Counted from the first letter of the stretch, positions 8,711 to 17,267 are shown. The stretch is 61,089 nt of DNA from Nocardia mexicana NBRC 108244 (GCF_001613165.1 NZ_BDBV01000030.1:1-61089); one strand, 5' to 3'. Notes: a model not told the origin generated them from the sequence alone. A program made the numbers and translations.

Positions 8711-9085
8711 CGTACGCACACCCGAACCATGCCAGAACCCACCGACAAGTTTCGACGGCACCGGTCCCGGCCCAGCGCCGAAGCGCCAAATCCGGGCCGC
8801 CGCAGCGGAGCAAACACCCGCGCCGCCCCGCACCAATCCTTTTCGGCGCCAGGCTCCCACTGCGTTGGGTCGTTCACCGCGCCGTCACCGCTATCGTCGA
8901 GTAATCCCCGGCCACGGGACGGGCCCGGATTCGGCGCCCTCCGGGTCGTGCGAGACCACCGGGGTGCGCGGACTATCCGGTCCGCCCGCCATCGCATCGT
9001 GTCCGCAGCGGCGGACGACCACAGCCGATCGGCTCGTGCGGTGATGCGATCGCGCCGATGAACGGCGACCCTTCCGGAGGCGGCA
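8711..9085. other. Divergent intergenic region in front of the biosynthetic operon
   Basis: There are 375 bp without a convincing gene. The right half holds several dyads: GTCCGC-AGCG-GCGGAC (9001-9016), the perfect 12-bp palindrome AGCCGATCGGCT (9023-9034), and ATCGCATC (8992-8999) matched by GATGCGAT (9043-9050). These probably mark the operator and promoter of the operon starting at 9086. A GGAGG at about 9076-9080 is the ribosome binding site. Confidence 0.5.
9023..9034. promoter_or_regulatory. Perfect 12-bp palindrome, candidate operator of the biosynthetic operon
   Basis: AGCCGATCGGCT is a perfect palindrome 51 bp upstream of the first operon gene. Its size and position fit a TetR- or MarR-like operator. 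No regulator gene is adjacent; the nearest is the XRE-type gene at 16 kb. Confidence 0.4.
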
Positions 9086-10069
9086 ATGCTGGTGGCAGGA
9101 CGAATATCGGTGGCGTCGGCCGCGGTCCGCGTCCCCGCGCGGACGCAGACCGCGGCCGACGCGGTACGGATGGGCGTGCTCAGCGAGGATCAGGCACACC
9201 GCATGGAGCCGGATCGGATCTTCGTCGGCGGCCAGGTCCCACCGGACGACTTCGCCGTCGCCGCGGCGGAGGACGCGCTGAAACAGGCGGACGCGGAGGC
9301 GGGCGCACTCGCCCTGGTGGCGTGCTCCTGGGTATGGGAACGGACGACGAATTGGAAGCTCGCTCCGCGCGTCGCCCGCCTGCTCGGCGCCGACCGCGCC
9401 TTCGCGCTCGGCGTCCGGCAGAACTCCAACGGCGGCACGGCGAGCCTCCAGGTCGCGATCGGACATCTGCTCGCCGCACCCGACTCGGCGACGGCGCTGG
9501 TGGTGACGAGCGATGTGCTGCCCGACGGAGCGCATTGGCGGCTCGGCATGCAGGGCGCGGTGATGAGCGACGGGGCCGCGGCCGTCGTACTGACACCCGG
9601 CCCGGGACCCCTGCGTGTCCTCGCCGTCGACTCCTGCGGATGGACACCGCAGGAAAGCCTGCTGCCGGACCGCAATCCGTTCGACGGCGCATCCGACGTA
9701 TACGACGCCTGGGTGGATCAGCGGACCGCCTTCTCCCTGCGTAAGCAGCTCCGTCTCGGCATCGGGCGCGCGCTGGACGAGGCCGGCGCCGATCGGTCCG
9801 TCGACGCGGTGCTGCTGCCGCGCCTGACCTCGAGCTTCCTCGAGGCCCTCACCACCGGACTGCTGCCGCCCGCGGCCGACCGGATCTGCCTCACCGACCG
9901 GACCGGCCATCTCGGCGCCGGTGATGTGCTCGCCAATCTGGCCTATCTGCTCGACCACGACATTCTCGCGCCCGGCGGCCGGGCGCTGCTGATCGGCTTC
10001 GGCGCCGGTTTCGCGATCAGCTGCCTGGTCGTGGAACGCCCGATCGACGAGGAAGGAGTCCTGCCGTGA
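9086..10069 (+). CDS. KAS III-like (thiolase-fold) protein with altered active site
   Basis: A 327-aa protein with the FabH-like thiolase fold and length. The N-terminal half ends with the nucleophile region RQNSNGGTASLQVA. Aligned to the FabH pattern (ACAGFxxAL), the catalytic Cys becomes Ser114. In the C-terminal half the usual PHQAN histidine position reads LPRLTS (Arg246) and the GN(T/D) asparagine position reads TGHLGAG (His275). So all three canonical Cys-His-Asn residues are replaced and normal condensation is unlikely. Acyl transfer, as in CerJ-type or Ser-dependent DpsC-type relatives, is plausible. The ATG has a GGAGG site, and the stop overlaps the next GTG (GTGA), so it is coupled to the acyl-AMP ligase. 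Confidence 0.82.
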   Translation: MLVAGRISVASAAVRVPARTQTAADAVRMGVLSEDQAHRMEPDRIFVGGQVPPDDFAVAAAEDALKQADAEAGALALVACSWVWERTTNWKLAPRVARLLGADRAFALGVRQNSNGGTASLQVAIGHLLAAPDSATALVVTSDVLPDGAHWRLGMQGAVMSDGAAAVVLTPGPGPLRVLAVDSCGWTPQESLLPDRNPFDGASDVYDAWVDQRTAFSLRKQLRLGIGRALDEAGADRSVDAVLLPRLTSSFLEALTTGLLPPAADRICLTDRTGHLGAGDVLANLAYLLDHDILAPGGRALLIGFGAGFAISCLVVERPIDEEGVLP

Positions 10070-11700
10070 CCACTGCCGCGACGTACCGCACCGCGGTCGA
10101 ACTCGTGGAAGCGCTCGCCGAAAGTTCCGGGGACATAACGTTTCCCGACGGCGCGCCGCGGCTCGCGCACACAGACCTCCCGCCGCTCGCCCAGGGCGCC
10201 GCGCGGCTGCTCCGCGACGAGGGTGTGCGGCCCGGGTCCGTCGTGGGCGTCCTCACCGCCACCGAGCCGTCGTTCTTCCCGGCGCTGTTCGGCGTCCTCG
10301 CGGCCGGTGCGGCGGTCAGCGTCCTTCCCACGCCGCTACTCGACCCCGCATCGGCCGCCGACCGGCTGGCGCCGATCATCGACGTGGCGGGTATGCGCGA
10401 ACTCGTCGTCACCGCACCGTTCCGTCCCACCGCCGAGGCGCTGTGCGCGCTGCGACCGGGCCTGCGGGTGCTCGATCTCTCGGCACCGGAGCCCGCCGCG
10501 CATCCACCCGCCCGACTTGTCCGCCCCGACGATCCCGCCGTCGTCCAGTTCACCTCCGGCAGCACGGCGCGGCCCAAGGGTGTGGTGCTGACGCATTCGC
10601 AGCTGCTGAGCGGTATCACCGCCATCGTGTCGCAGCTGCGCGCCACCCCGGATGACGTATTCGCGCAATGGGTTCCGCTGTTTCACGATCTGGGTCTCAT
10701 CGGCGCGCTCACCGCCCTCGCGACACCGGCGCCGTCGCACCTGTTCGGTCCGCTCGGGTTCATCCGGAACCCGGAGCGACTGCTCGAGTACCTCGCGGAC
10801 AGGGGCGTAACCATTTGTACCGGCCCGAATTTCGGATACGAGCGAATGATCGGCGCCGAGCCGCGCATCCACCCGGGCGGGCTGGGCCGGTGGCGGCTGG
10901 CGATCAACGGCGGCGAGACCGTGACGCCGCGGACGGTCCGACGGTTTCGGGAGACGTTCGAGCCCTCGGGTGTTGCCGATGCGGCGATGTATCCGTGCTA
11001 CGGGATGGCGGAGGCGACCCTCGCCATCACCATGCCCGAACCGGGCGAGGAACCGGCGACGGCAAGTGTTCACCGGCGGCACCTGAACCCGGGCCGTCCG
11101 GTCGTCCGAGTCGCCGACGACCATCCCGATGCAACGGAGTTCGTGGCCCTCGGGCGGCCGGTGCTCGGCATGCGGGTGCGAATCGTCCACGGCGACCGCG
11201 TACTTCCCGAAGGCACCCTCGGCGAGATCGAGATCCGCGGGGACGCGGTCACTTCCGGATACCTCAACGACGACACGGCGACCGCCGCCGCCTTCCACGA
11301 CGGCTGGCTGCGCACCGGGGACCTCGGATTCCAGCTCGACGGGCAGCTGTACGTCGTCGGCCGGATCAAGGAGATGATCGTCGTGCACGGGCGCAACTTC
11401 TATCCCGCCGATGTCGAGAACGTGGCCCGATCGGTGGCCGGTGTTCATCACGGGCATGCGGTGGCCTTCGCCGATGCGCGGCACGAGCAGATCGTCGTCG
11501 TGGCCGAATGCGCCGAGCCGTCCGACGACCGGCTCGGCGCCGATATCGAGGCCGCGGTATCCGAGCGGCTGGGCCTGGCGGCGGTCCGCGCGCGGCTCGT
11601 CGGCCGAAACCGGTTGCCCCGCACCACCAGCGGCAAATGGAAGCGCCTCGAAATCCAGCGCCTGCACACTCCCGAATCCCTGGAAAGGAGTCGATCATGA
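10066..11700 (+). CDS. Fatty-acyl-AMP ligase (FAAL)
   Basis: A 544-aa ANL-superfamily enzyme. The P-loop reads QFTSGSTARPKGVVLTH near residue 163, and the segment VPLFHDLGLIG is typical of FAALs. The A5-type motif reads CYGMAEATLAI, the hinge region WLRTGDLGFQLDGQLYVVGR, and the catalytic Lys lies in TTSGKWKRLEIQ near the C-terminus. FAALs adenylate a fatty acid and hand it to an ACP instead of CoA. The gene overlaps the KAS-like gene upstream by 4 bp and the ACP gene downstream by 4 bp (ATGA), so the acyl group is almost certainly loaded on that ACP. Chain length cannot be read from sequence. Confidence 0.92.
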   Translation: MTTAATYRTAVELVEALAESSGDITFPDGAPRLAHTDLPPLAQGAARLLRDEGVRPGSVVGVLTATEPSFFPALFGVLAAGAAVSVLPTPLLDPASAADRLAPIIDVAGMRELVVTAPFRPTAEALCALRPGLRVLDLSAPEPAAHPPARLVRPDDPAVVQFTSGSTARPKGVVLTHSQLLSGITAIVSQLRATPDDVFAQWVPLFHDLGLIGALTALATPAPSHLFGPLGFIRNPERLLEYLADRGVTICTGPNFGYERMIGAEPRIHPGGLGRWRLAINGGETVTPRTVRRFRETFEPSGVADAAMYPCYGMAEATLAITMPEPGEEPATASVHRRHLNPGRPVVRVADDHPDATEFVALGRPVLGMRVRIVHGDRVLPEGTLGEIEIRGDAVTSGYLNDDTATAAAFHDGWLRTGDLGFQLDGQLYVVGRIKEMIVVHGRNFYPADVENVARSVAGVHHGHAVAFADARHEQIVVVAECAEPSDDRLGADIEAAVSERLGLAAVRARLVGRNRLPRTTSGKWKRLEIQRLHTPESLERSRS

Positions 11701-11945
11701 CCCGGCCCGCAGTCGACGTCCCCGACCTCGTTCGCACACATTTCAGCGAGGTCCTCGCGATCACCATTGCGCCGGAGGACATGTCACGCACTATCACCGG
11801 CCTCGCCCGCGTCGACTCGCTGCGCTTCGTGCAGGGCGTCAGCGGGCTCGAGAAACGGCTGGGCATACAACTCGACGAGGACGAACTCTTCGATGTCCGG
11901 ACACTCGACGATCTGTGCACGCTGGTCCAGCGTGCGCTGCCCTGA
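11697..11945 (+). CDS. Stand-alone acyl carrier protein
   Basis: An 82-aa carrier protein. The phosphopantetheine attachment serine is in ARVDSLRFVQGV (DSL motif), followed by the typical acidic helix LGIQLDEDELFDVRTLDDLC. Its ATG overlaps the stop codon of the FAAL gene, and GGAAAGGAG just upstream is a strong ribosome binding site. It probably carries the FAAL-activated acyl chain to the KAS-like protein and/or the P450. The region before the DSL motif is short and lacks the usual G(L/A)D triplet (it reads RVDS), a mild deviation. Confidence 0.9.
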   Translation: MTRPAVDVPDLVRTHFSEVLAITIAPEDMSRTITGLARVDSLRFVQGVSGLEKRLGIQLDEDELFDVRTLDDLCTLVQRALP

Positions 11946-11960
11946 CCCGGCGGAGCACGG

Positions 11961-13181
11961 ATGAATCACCCAACCCACACCGAGACCACCATCGATGCCG
12001 CGCCGAGCGAGGCCCTCGCCGAGGACGCGTATCGTCGCATCCGCGAATCCGGGCCCGTGGTACCCCTACGCCTGCCCGATGGACTGCGGATCTGGGCCGT
12101 CACGCGGTACGCGCTGGGCCGTTCGGTTCTGCAGGATCCCCGATTCGTCAAGTCGCGCACCGAGATACGGCGACCACACGAGATGTTCGGGGGGCGGCGG
12201 TACGCGGAGGACGTGATGGCCGCAGAGGGCGATCACCTGCTCAACGCCCCGCCCGACGGGCACGCCCGGCTACGCGGTCTGATAGCGCCCCACCTGTCCG
12301 CCCGGGCCGTGCGCCGACGCGAGCCGCGCATCGCGGAGGTCGCCGACGAGCTGATCGAACAGGTCGCCGATCGGTCCGAGTTCGATCTGGCCGCCGACGT
12401 CGCCCGGCCGCTCGTCACCCGGGTCATCAGCGAAATCATCGGTATTCCGGTCGAATTCGCGCCCCGGGTGTCGGCCTACATGCAGCGGATCAGCGACCGT
12501 ATCGACCCGCTCGGTACCGACTACCGAGAAGCATCCGCCCTGCTGGTCGACCTCCTGCGCGAGTTGATTCGCGAGCCCCGAGACCCGGATTCGGGCCGCC
12601 TGCTCGATATCCTGCAGCAGGAGTACCGGCACGGCCGCATCAGCCGTCGCGAGATCACCTCCAACATCGTCATGCTCCTTGCCGCCGGGACGGCGTCCAC
12701 CCAGATCACACTGTGCTACGGCACAGTCGTGCTCTGCACCCGCCCCGAGGAGCGCCGCCGACTGCTGGACGGTCCCGCCCCCGCCGCCGCGTTCGTCGAG
12801 GAGCTGCTGCGCTACCACGCGCCGTTCCCGTTCAGCCCCTGGCGATTTGCCGCCGACGACACCGAGATCGCCGGATGCACGATCCCGGCCGGCGAGCCGG
12901 TCCTGGTCCTGCTGTCGGCCACGAACCGCGACCCGGACGGCTACCCCGACCCCGATACCTTCGACTCCCACCGCACCGCGGGACCCCCACACCTGGCGTT
13001 CGGCTACGGCCCCCACTTCTGCGCGGGAGCCCACCTCGCCCGCGCCGAGGCCCGCATCGCCCTCACCACCCTGTTCACCCGAATACCCACCCTCCACCTC
13101 GCCGTCCCCCCGTCCCACCTGACCTGGCGCGGCCTCCTGTTCGACCGAACCATCACCGAACTCCCCGTCCTGACAACATAA
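11961..13181 (+). CDS. Cytochrome P450 (bacterial class I)
   Basis: A 406-aa soluble P450. The heme-binding loop FGYGPHFCAGAHLAR gives Cys354 as the iron ligand, and the ExxR pair is E281/R284 in EELLRYHAPF. The I-helix motif, normally AG-x-[DE]-T, reads AGTAST (242-247), so the acidic residue is Ala245 and the Thr is Ser246. That unusual proton-delivery site is known from P450s with atypical chemistry or substrates that assist catalysis. No ferredoxin or reductase gene is adjacent. It starts 15 bp after the ACP gene with a CGGAG site, so it belongs to the same operon. The substrate could be an ACP-bound acyl chain or the product of the terpene synthase. Confidence 0.93.
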   Translation: MNHPTHTETTIDAAPSEALAEDAYRRIRESGPVVPLRLPDGLRIWAVTRYALGRSVLQDPRFVKSRTEIRRPHEMFGGRRYAEDVMAAEGDHLLNAPPDGHARLRGLIAPHLSARAVRRREPRIAEVADELIEQVADRSEFDLAADVARPLVTRVISEIIGIPVEFAPRVSAYMQRISDRIDPLGTDYREASALLVDLLRELIREPRDPDSGRLLDILQQEYRHGRISRREITSNIVMLLAAGTASTQITLCYGTVVLCTRPEERRRLLDGPAPAAAFVEELLRYHAPFPFSPWRFAADDTEIAGCTIPAGEPVLVLLSATNRDPDGYPDPDTFDSHRTAGPPHLAFGYGPHFCAGAHLARAEARIALTTLFTRIPTLHLAVPPSHLTWRGLLFDRTITELPVLTT

Positions 13182-13222
13182 TTCGGCCGTCACCGGAATC
13201 TACCGGCGAAAACCCGATCGGC

Positions 13223-14296
13223 TCACACGGTCCACCACCAGGCGATCGAGGGGATATCCAGTGGTTGATCGCTGCTGTCGGTGGGGGTGTCGGTGAAGCG
13301 CAGGGATGGGCGCGCAATGTCGTCCGGGGTGGTGTAGCGGCTGGAGGTGGCCTGCCAGTCCTGGGCGCCGCGGATGAAGGAATCCGCTGTGGTCAGGTAG
13401 CGCCGCAGGGCGGGTCCGCCCGTTGTGGCCAACCGATTGCGCACGCGCAGGTAGCGGCAGGTGACGCGGTCGCGCTGCGCGACGCATATCGGGAGGGCCT
13501 CGGCCGGGCTCGCGCCGCGTTCCCGGGCGAGGACCCGGATCGCGTTGAGCCAGTAGCGATCCCCGCGGCTCTCCTTGTGCAGGGACAGAATGTCGTTGTC
13601 CCAGCAGATGACGAAACAGGCCATCTCGACGGCCGCGCGCGTCGCGGTCGCATCCCGTTCGTCGGCGTCCAGCTCGTAGCCGTGCGCCATCTCGAGCAGC
13701 GGGAAGATGACCGTCGTGGCGCCGGTGTAGAGCCGCATCAGCGTGTAGTCGTCGAGGCTCGGTACCGAGTCCCGCTCCCGGTGGTGCGCCTCCCAGACCA
13801 CGGACAGGAAGTATTGCCGCAGCCCCTCGACCCAGCGCGTCGCCTGACTCGGTGTCGCGTATTCGTCCATCCGCTGCCGCAGCTCCCGCAACCCCGCGCC
13901 GAGGCGCTCGTCGACGACCATCGCGGCATCCGGATTCTCCGCGACGCGCAGCAGCCGGGACAGTTCACCGGCGAGTTCGCCCGGGAGCGTTCCCAATCGC
14001 CCCTCCTCGCAGTGCCCGTCGTCGACCAGGAACAACCAGACGATGAAGTCCCCGAGCAACTGCACCACCGCGGCGTCGCCCTCCGGCAGGATGCGCGCGG
14101 CGAAGGCGCCGATGTCGTGTGCCGCCAGCTGTCGCCGCAATCGCGGCGAACCGATGCCGAGATTCTCGGCCCACACGGCGGTGTTGTGGTTGATCTCCGC
14201 GTGCGCGGGATGAATGGCGGGCACGAACGGCGAGTAGAGCGGAGGTATCTCGGCCTGAGCCACCGGCCCAGCCTCGTCTCGGGTCAGCTCGGTCAT
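13223..14296 (-). CDS. Class I terpene synthase
   Basis: A 357-aa bacterial terpene cyclase. The first metal-binding motif is VDDGHCEEG (D92, D93, E97: DDxxxE type). The second is the NSE triad NDILSLHKE (N234, S238, E242), and the product-side Arg-Tyr pair is R320/Y321. The pyrophosphate-sensor region reads MRLYTGATTVIF. All metal-binding and sensor elements are present, so it should be active on a prenyl diphosphate; whether that is GPP, FPP or GGPP is unknown, and no prenyltransferase gene lies in the window. The ATG at 14296 lies one base after the TAG of the upstream hydrolase gene, so translation is probably coupled. A GTG at 14320 is an alternative start. Confidence 0.92.
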   Translation of the reverse strand: MTELTRDEAGPVAQAEIPPLYSPFVPAIHPAHAEINHNTAVWAENLGIGSPRLRRQLAAHDIGAFAARILPEGDAAVVQLLGDFIVWLFLVDDGHCEEGRLGTLPGELAGELSRLLRVAENPDAAMVVDERLGAGLRELRQRMDEYATPSQATRWVEGLRQYFLSVVWEAHHRERDSVPSLDDYTLMRLYTGATTVIFPLLEMAHGYELDADERDATATRAAVEMACFVICWDNDILSLHKESRGDRYWLNAIRVLARERGASPAEALPICVAQRDRVTCRYLRVRNRLATTGGPALRRYLTTADSFIRGAQDWQATSSRYTTPDDIARPSLRFTDTPTDSSDQPLDIPSIAWWWTV

Positions 14297-14297
14297 G

Positions 14298-15818
14298 CTA
14301 CTTCGAGTACCCGCCGGCACGCCCGACCATCGCGTTCGGATCGGGTGATCCCGCGGGATCGCCCAGCCATTCGTCGACCGGCATGCCGCACGAGTTCGCC
14401 AGACCGGCCACCAGTGTGTAGGCGCCCACCAGCGCGAGCAGTTCCAGCAGCTGCGGTTCGTCGTAGCGAATGCCGAGGCGGCGCCACGTCTCGTCGGTGA
14501 CGGTAGCGCCGGGTCCGCGCAATTCGTCGACCGCGCGCACCAGTGCCGCGTCGTGTTCCGTCCATTCGCGGGCTTCGGGATCGGTTGTGGCAGCGTCGAT
14601 CTCCTGCTCGCTCATCCCCAGTTCCGTCGCCACCCGCCGGTGAATGGCCCCGACGTACCGGCTCCCGGTGCTCCCCGCCACCCGCAGGACGACGATTTCC
14701 CGGTCGCGCGCGGGCAGTCGGCCGTTCGCGACCCGCAGCAGCAGCGGCGCCACCGCGATCAACAGATCGGGATCGTGCGCGACGGTGGCCACCAGGTTGA
14801 GGGGCGGTTTATCGCCCAGCACGGCCGCACCGGCCCCGCCGAACAACGGCGCCAGCGCCTCGCCCTGGAACCGGCCTCCGGTCAATCGACCGACCTCCTC
14901 CGCCGGTAAAGGTGTGATTCTCGGCGACTGCGCGGACGTTTCGGCGGAAGGCCGCTCTCCCGCAGGATCTTTCGGTGACGAGTTCGTTTCGCGCAGGAAT
15001 TCCTCCACGGCACGGACGAATTCGTCGAACGCCGTGCGATGGATGTCGTGCGCCGCGTCCGCAATTTGCACGGCCCCGGCGCGTACGGGCAGCAGATCGC
15101 GGGCCCGTACCCAGTCGGTGTCGTTCAATATCGTCAGTTGCCGGGGATCGGCCCGCAGCAGCAGCGTCGGGACGGTGAGTTCCGCCAGCAGCGGTAGCAG
15201 CGGTCCCTGGCTCGCGCCCTCGGCACTCACCGCCCGCACCGTGGTCGAATCCACCTGCGTCAGACCGTAGATGAAGGTATCGAGATCCACCGGATGCCAC
15301 GAGCGGTGCCGCTCGGACACGAACTCCCGAATCTCCTCGGGCGCCGCGCCGACGACGGCCTGCAGCCGCCGGACCCGTTCCGCCCCATAGAAATCCAGCG
15401 TCTGCTCCGGCGGCAATTCCTCGAGGACGAGGCCGCGCAGCGGGCGGGCGGGACTGTCGCCGCTGCCGACCGCGACCAGCAGCGCGATGGCGGCACCCCA
15501 GGAATGGCCGACGAGCAGCGGTGAGCGCAGCTCCAGCGCGTCGAGGAAGGCGCGCACATCGTCGGCGGCGGCGTCGAGTTCGTAGCGGCCCGCCGGAGGT
15601 GTAGCACTGGCGCCGTGACCGCGCAGATCCAGGGCGTACACCGTAAACCCTTCGGCGAGAACGGGTCCGACCCGCGCCCACGCCGCGGACGAATCGGCGT
15701 TGCCGTGCAGCAGCACCGCCACCGGCCTGCCCGGATCCGCACCGCCCCACCGCCGATAGGCAAATGTCCCCGCCGGAAGTTCGGCGAACGCTACATCGGT
15801 GAAAGCCGTGATCGTCAT
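14298..15818 (-). CDS. Alpha/beta-hydrolase fused to carboxymuconolactone-decarboxylase-like domain
   Basis: A 506-aa two-domain protein. Residues 1-275 are an alpha/beta-hydrolase: oxyanion HGN at 38-40, nucleophile elbow GHSWG with Ser106, probable Asp224 in LLLRADPRQL and His257 in DAAHDIH. A Pro/Ser-rich linker (about 280-300) leads to a CMD/AhpD-like domain at 305-490 with ARDREIVVLRVAGSTGSRY and His393, and no CxxC pair, so it is not a peroxidase. The order matches the PcaL fusion of the beta-ketoadipate pathway, but no other pca gene is present. It is the first gene of a two-gene minus-strand operon with the terpene synthase. It may hydrolyse or decarboxylate a pathway intermediate; that is inference. 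Confidence 0.87.
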   Translation of the reverse strand: MTITAFTDVAFAELPAGTFAYRRWGGADPGRPVAVLLHGNADSSAAWARVGPVLAEGFTVYALDLRGHGASATPPAGRYELDAAADDVRAFLDALELRSPLLVGHSWGAAIALLVAVGSGDSPARPLRGLVLEELPPEQTLDFYGAERVRRLQAVVGAAPEEIREFVSERHRSWHPVDLDTFIYGLTQVDSTTVRAVSAEGASQGPLLPLLAELTVPTLLLRADPRQLTILNDTDWVRARDLLPVRAGAVQIADAAHDIHRTAFDEFVRAVEEFLRETNSSPKDPAGERPSAETSAQSPRITPLPAEEVGRLTGGRFQGEALAPLFGGAGAAVLGDKPPLNLVATVAHDPDLLIAVAPLLLRVANGRLPARDREIVVLRVAGSTGSRYVGAIHRRVATELGMSEQEIDAATTDPEAREWTEHDAALVRAVDELRGPGATVTDETWRRLGIRYDEPQLLELLALVGAYTLVAGLANSCGMPVDEWLGDPAGSPDPNAMVGRAGGYSK

Positions 15819-16010
15819 AGAACCTCATTTCGATCGCCAGAATTCGCGCCGTGCGGCAAACGATCTTGCGCGACCGACCCTATCCCGCACCAAAGCCGTT
15901 ATGGACCAAGGTGATTGGAGCCGAAAAGCGATCGGATTTGCCCCCGGACCACAATTCGGCCGGGTCCGGACAGCCAAGAACATCGGCCCCAAACCCGGCT
16001 GGACCCCAGT
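15819..16010. other. Intergenic region upstream of the hydrolase/terpene synthase operon
   Basis: About 190 bp between the XRE-type gene stop and the hydrolase start, both on the minus strand. It should hold the promoter for the hydrolase-terpene synthase pair. I see no clear hexamers and no convincing terminator. Confidence 0.4.
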
Positions 16011-17267
16011 TCAGTCCCCCGGCCTGCCGTCCTGTCCGACCAGTGCCGCCAAGCGGGTGAGGTCGCGGCGCAGCAGGCCGTTGTCGTGCTGTAGCAGCTG
16101 CCGCAGCGTGCGGTGTGCGTCGAGGTCGTAGCGCAGGTCCTCCTCGGCGGCATCGGCGGCCTTGGCCAGTTCGAATGCCGCGCCCATGTCGTCGTTGCGA
16201 CCGGCGAACGCCGCCGCCGCCATCGTGTGATAGCGGGCGCGCCGGCCGACCGGACAGTCGTCGGCGGGCTCGGTCTCCGCGGCGGCACCGAGCACCGCGT
16301 CGACATCGTTGCGGGCCAACGCGATTTCCATCCGCGCCAGCCCGATCTCGGTCGGCCCGAAGCCGATTCCCCGGACGCAGTGCACGGCACCCAGTCGCAC
16401 GGAGGTTCCGGTCGCCGCGTCCAGCAGCCGTTCGGCCTCCGCGGGATCGGGAATCGCGGCCGCCGCCGTCGCGGCCAGCAGTTGCAGCGCGCCGCGCAGC
16501 ACGTCGACATCGGACCGACCCGGGGCCAGGCGGGCCACGGCGGCGAGGGCATAGTCACGCCCGGCACCGGGGCGGTCCAGGCGGAGCAGCGCATCCGACA
16601 GCTGCCATGCGCTCGCGGCCAGTACCGGCGGATCGTCGCTGTAGCTCGCCACGACCATCGCCCGATCCGCCGCGAGCCACGCCAGGTCGTGCGCGCCGAT
16701 ACCGGACAGCACCTCCCGCGTCAGGTGGTAGGCCCGCAGCAGCGGGTCCGCCCCCTCGGCGCCCGCCGACCGCCAGTACGTCTGCCTCGCCGCCGCGAGT
16801 AGCCGCGGAAGACGTTGTGCCAGTTCCGAATACCGGTGCCGGGATTGCCGCCAGATACGCTCGCAGCCGGCCAGGGCGTCCGCCGTGCCCGGCATCGACA
16901 CGGGTCGCTCGCCGATGCCGTTCGCGGCGGCGCGGGTGACGCCGATCGCCGGATGGTCGAGCATTTCCGAGCGGAGGTCGTCGAACAGGTCTCCGGCGTT
17001 CCAGGCCGCCGACCGGCCGCCGCGCACCGGCCGATCGATCAGATCGCGGAAATCGTCGATCCGCAGCACATCGGCGAGGCGGGTGATCACCTCCACGCTG
17101 TCGAGCCGCAGCCGCCCGGACTCCACCAGTCGCAGCCATTCCTCGCTGCGGCCGACCAGATTGGCGACGACCCGGCGGGACAACCCGAATTGCAGCCGCC
17201 GCAACTCGATACGCTGCCCGACCTCCGGCCGGCCCGATTCGGATCGATTCCGCCGCGGTCTCGTCAT
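16011..17267 (-). CDS. XRE-type HTH regulator with TPR-like C-terminal domain
   Basis: A 418-aa regulator. An N-terminal helix-turn-helix of XRE type lies at residues 12-75 (VGQRIELRRLQFGLSRRVVA, then LVGRSEEWLRLVESG). The rest is an all-helical, Ala/Leu-rich region with TPR-like repeats (about 150-400), typical of actinobacterial XRE-TPR regulators of secondary metabolism or development. I start it at the ATG at 17267 (MTRPRRNRSESGRP); the upstream in-frame extension reads like non-coding sequence. It is divergent from the FAD dehydrogenase gene, with two dyads between them, and lies just upstream of the terpene operon on the same strand, so it could control either. Confidence 0.85.
   Translation of the reverse strand: MTRPRRNRSESGRPEVGQRIELRRLQFGLSRRVVANLVGRSEEWLRLVESGRLRLDSVEVITRLADVLRIDDFRDLIDRPVRGGRSAAWNAGDLFDDLRSEMLDHPAIGVTRAAANGIGERPVSMPGTADALAGCERIWRQSRHRYSELAQRLPRLLAAARQTYWRSAGAEGADPLLRAYHLTREVLSGIGAHDLAWLAADRAMVVASYSDDPPVLAASAWQLSDALLRLDRPGAGRDYALAAVARLAPGRSDVDVLRGALQLLAATAAAAIPDPAEAERLLDAATGTSVRLGAVHCVRGIGFGPTEIGLARMEIALARNDVDAVLGAAAETEPADDCPVGRRARYHTMAAAAFAGRNDDMGAAFELAKAADAAEEDLRYDLDAHRTLRQLLQHDNGLLRRDLTRLAALVGQDGRPGD

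Noticed and set aside
11411..14500. 1029-aa plus-strand frame across the ACP, P450 and terpene synthase genes
   Set aside because: It crosses three recognisable genes in another frame and has no domain.
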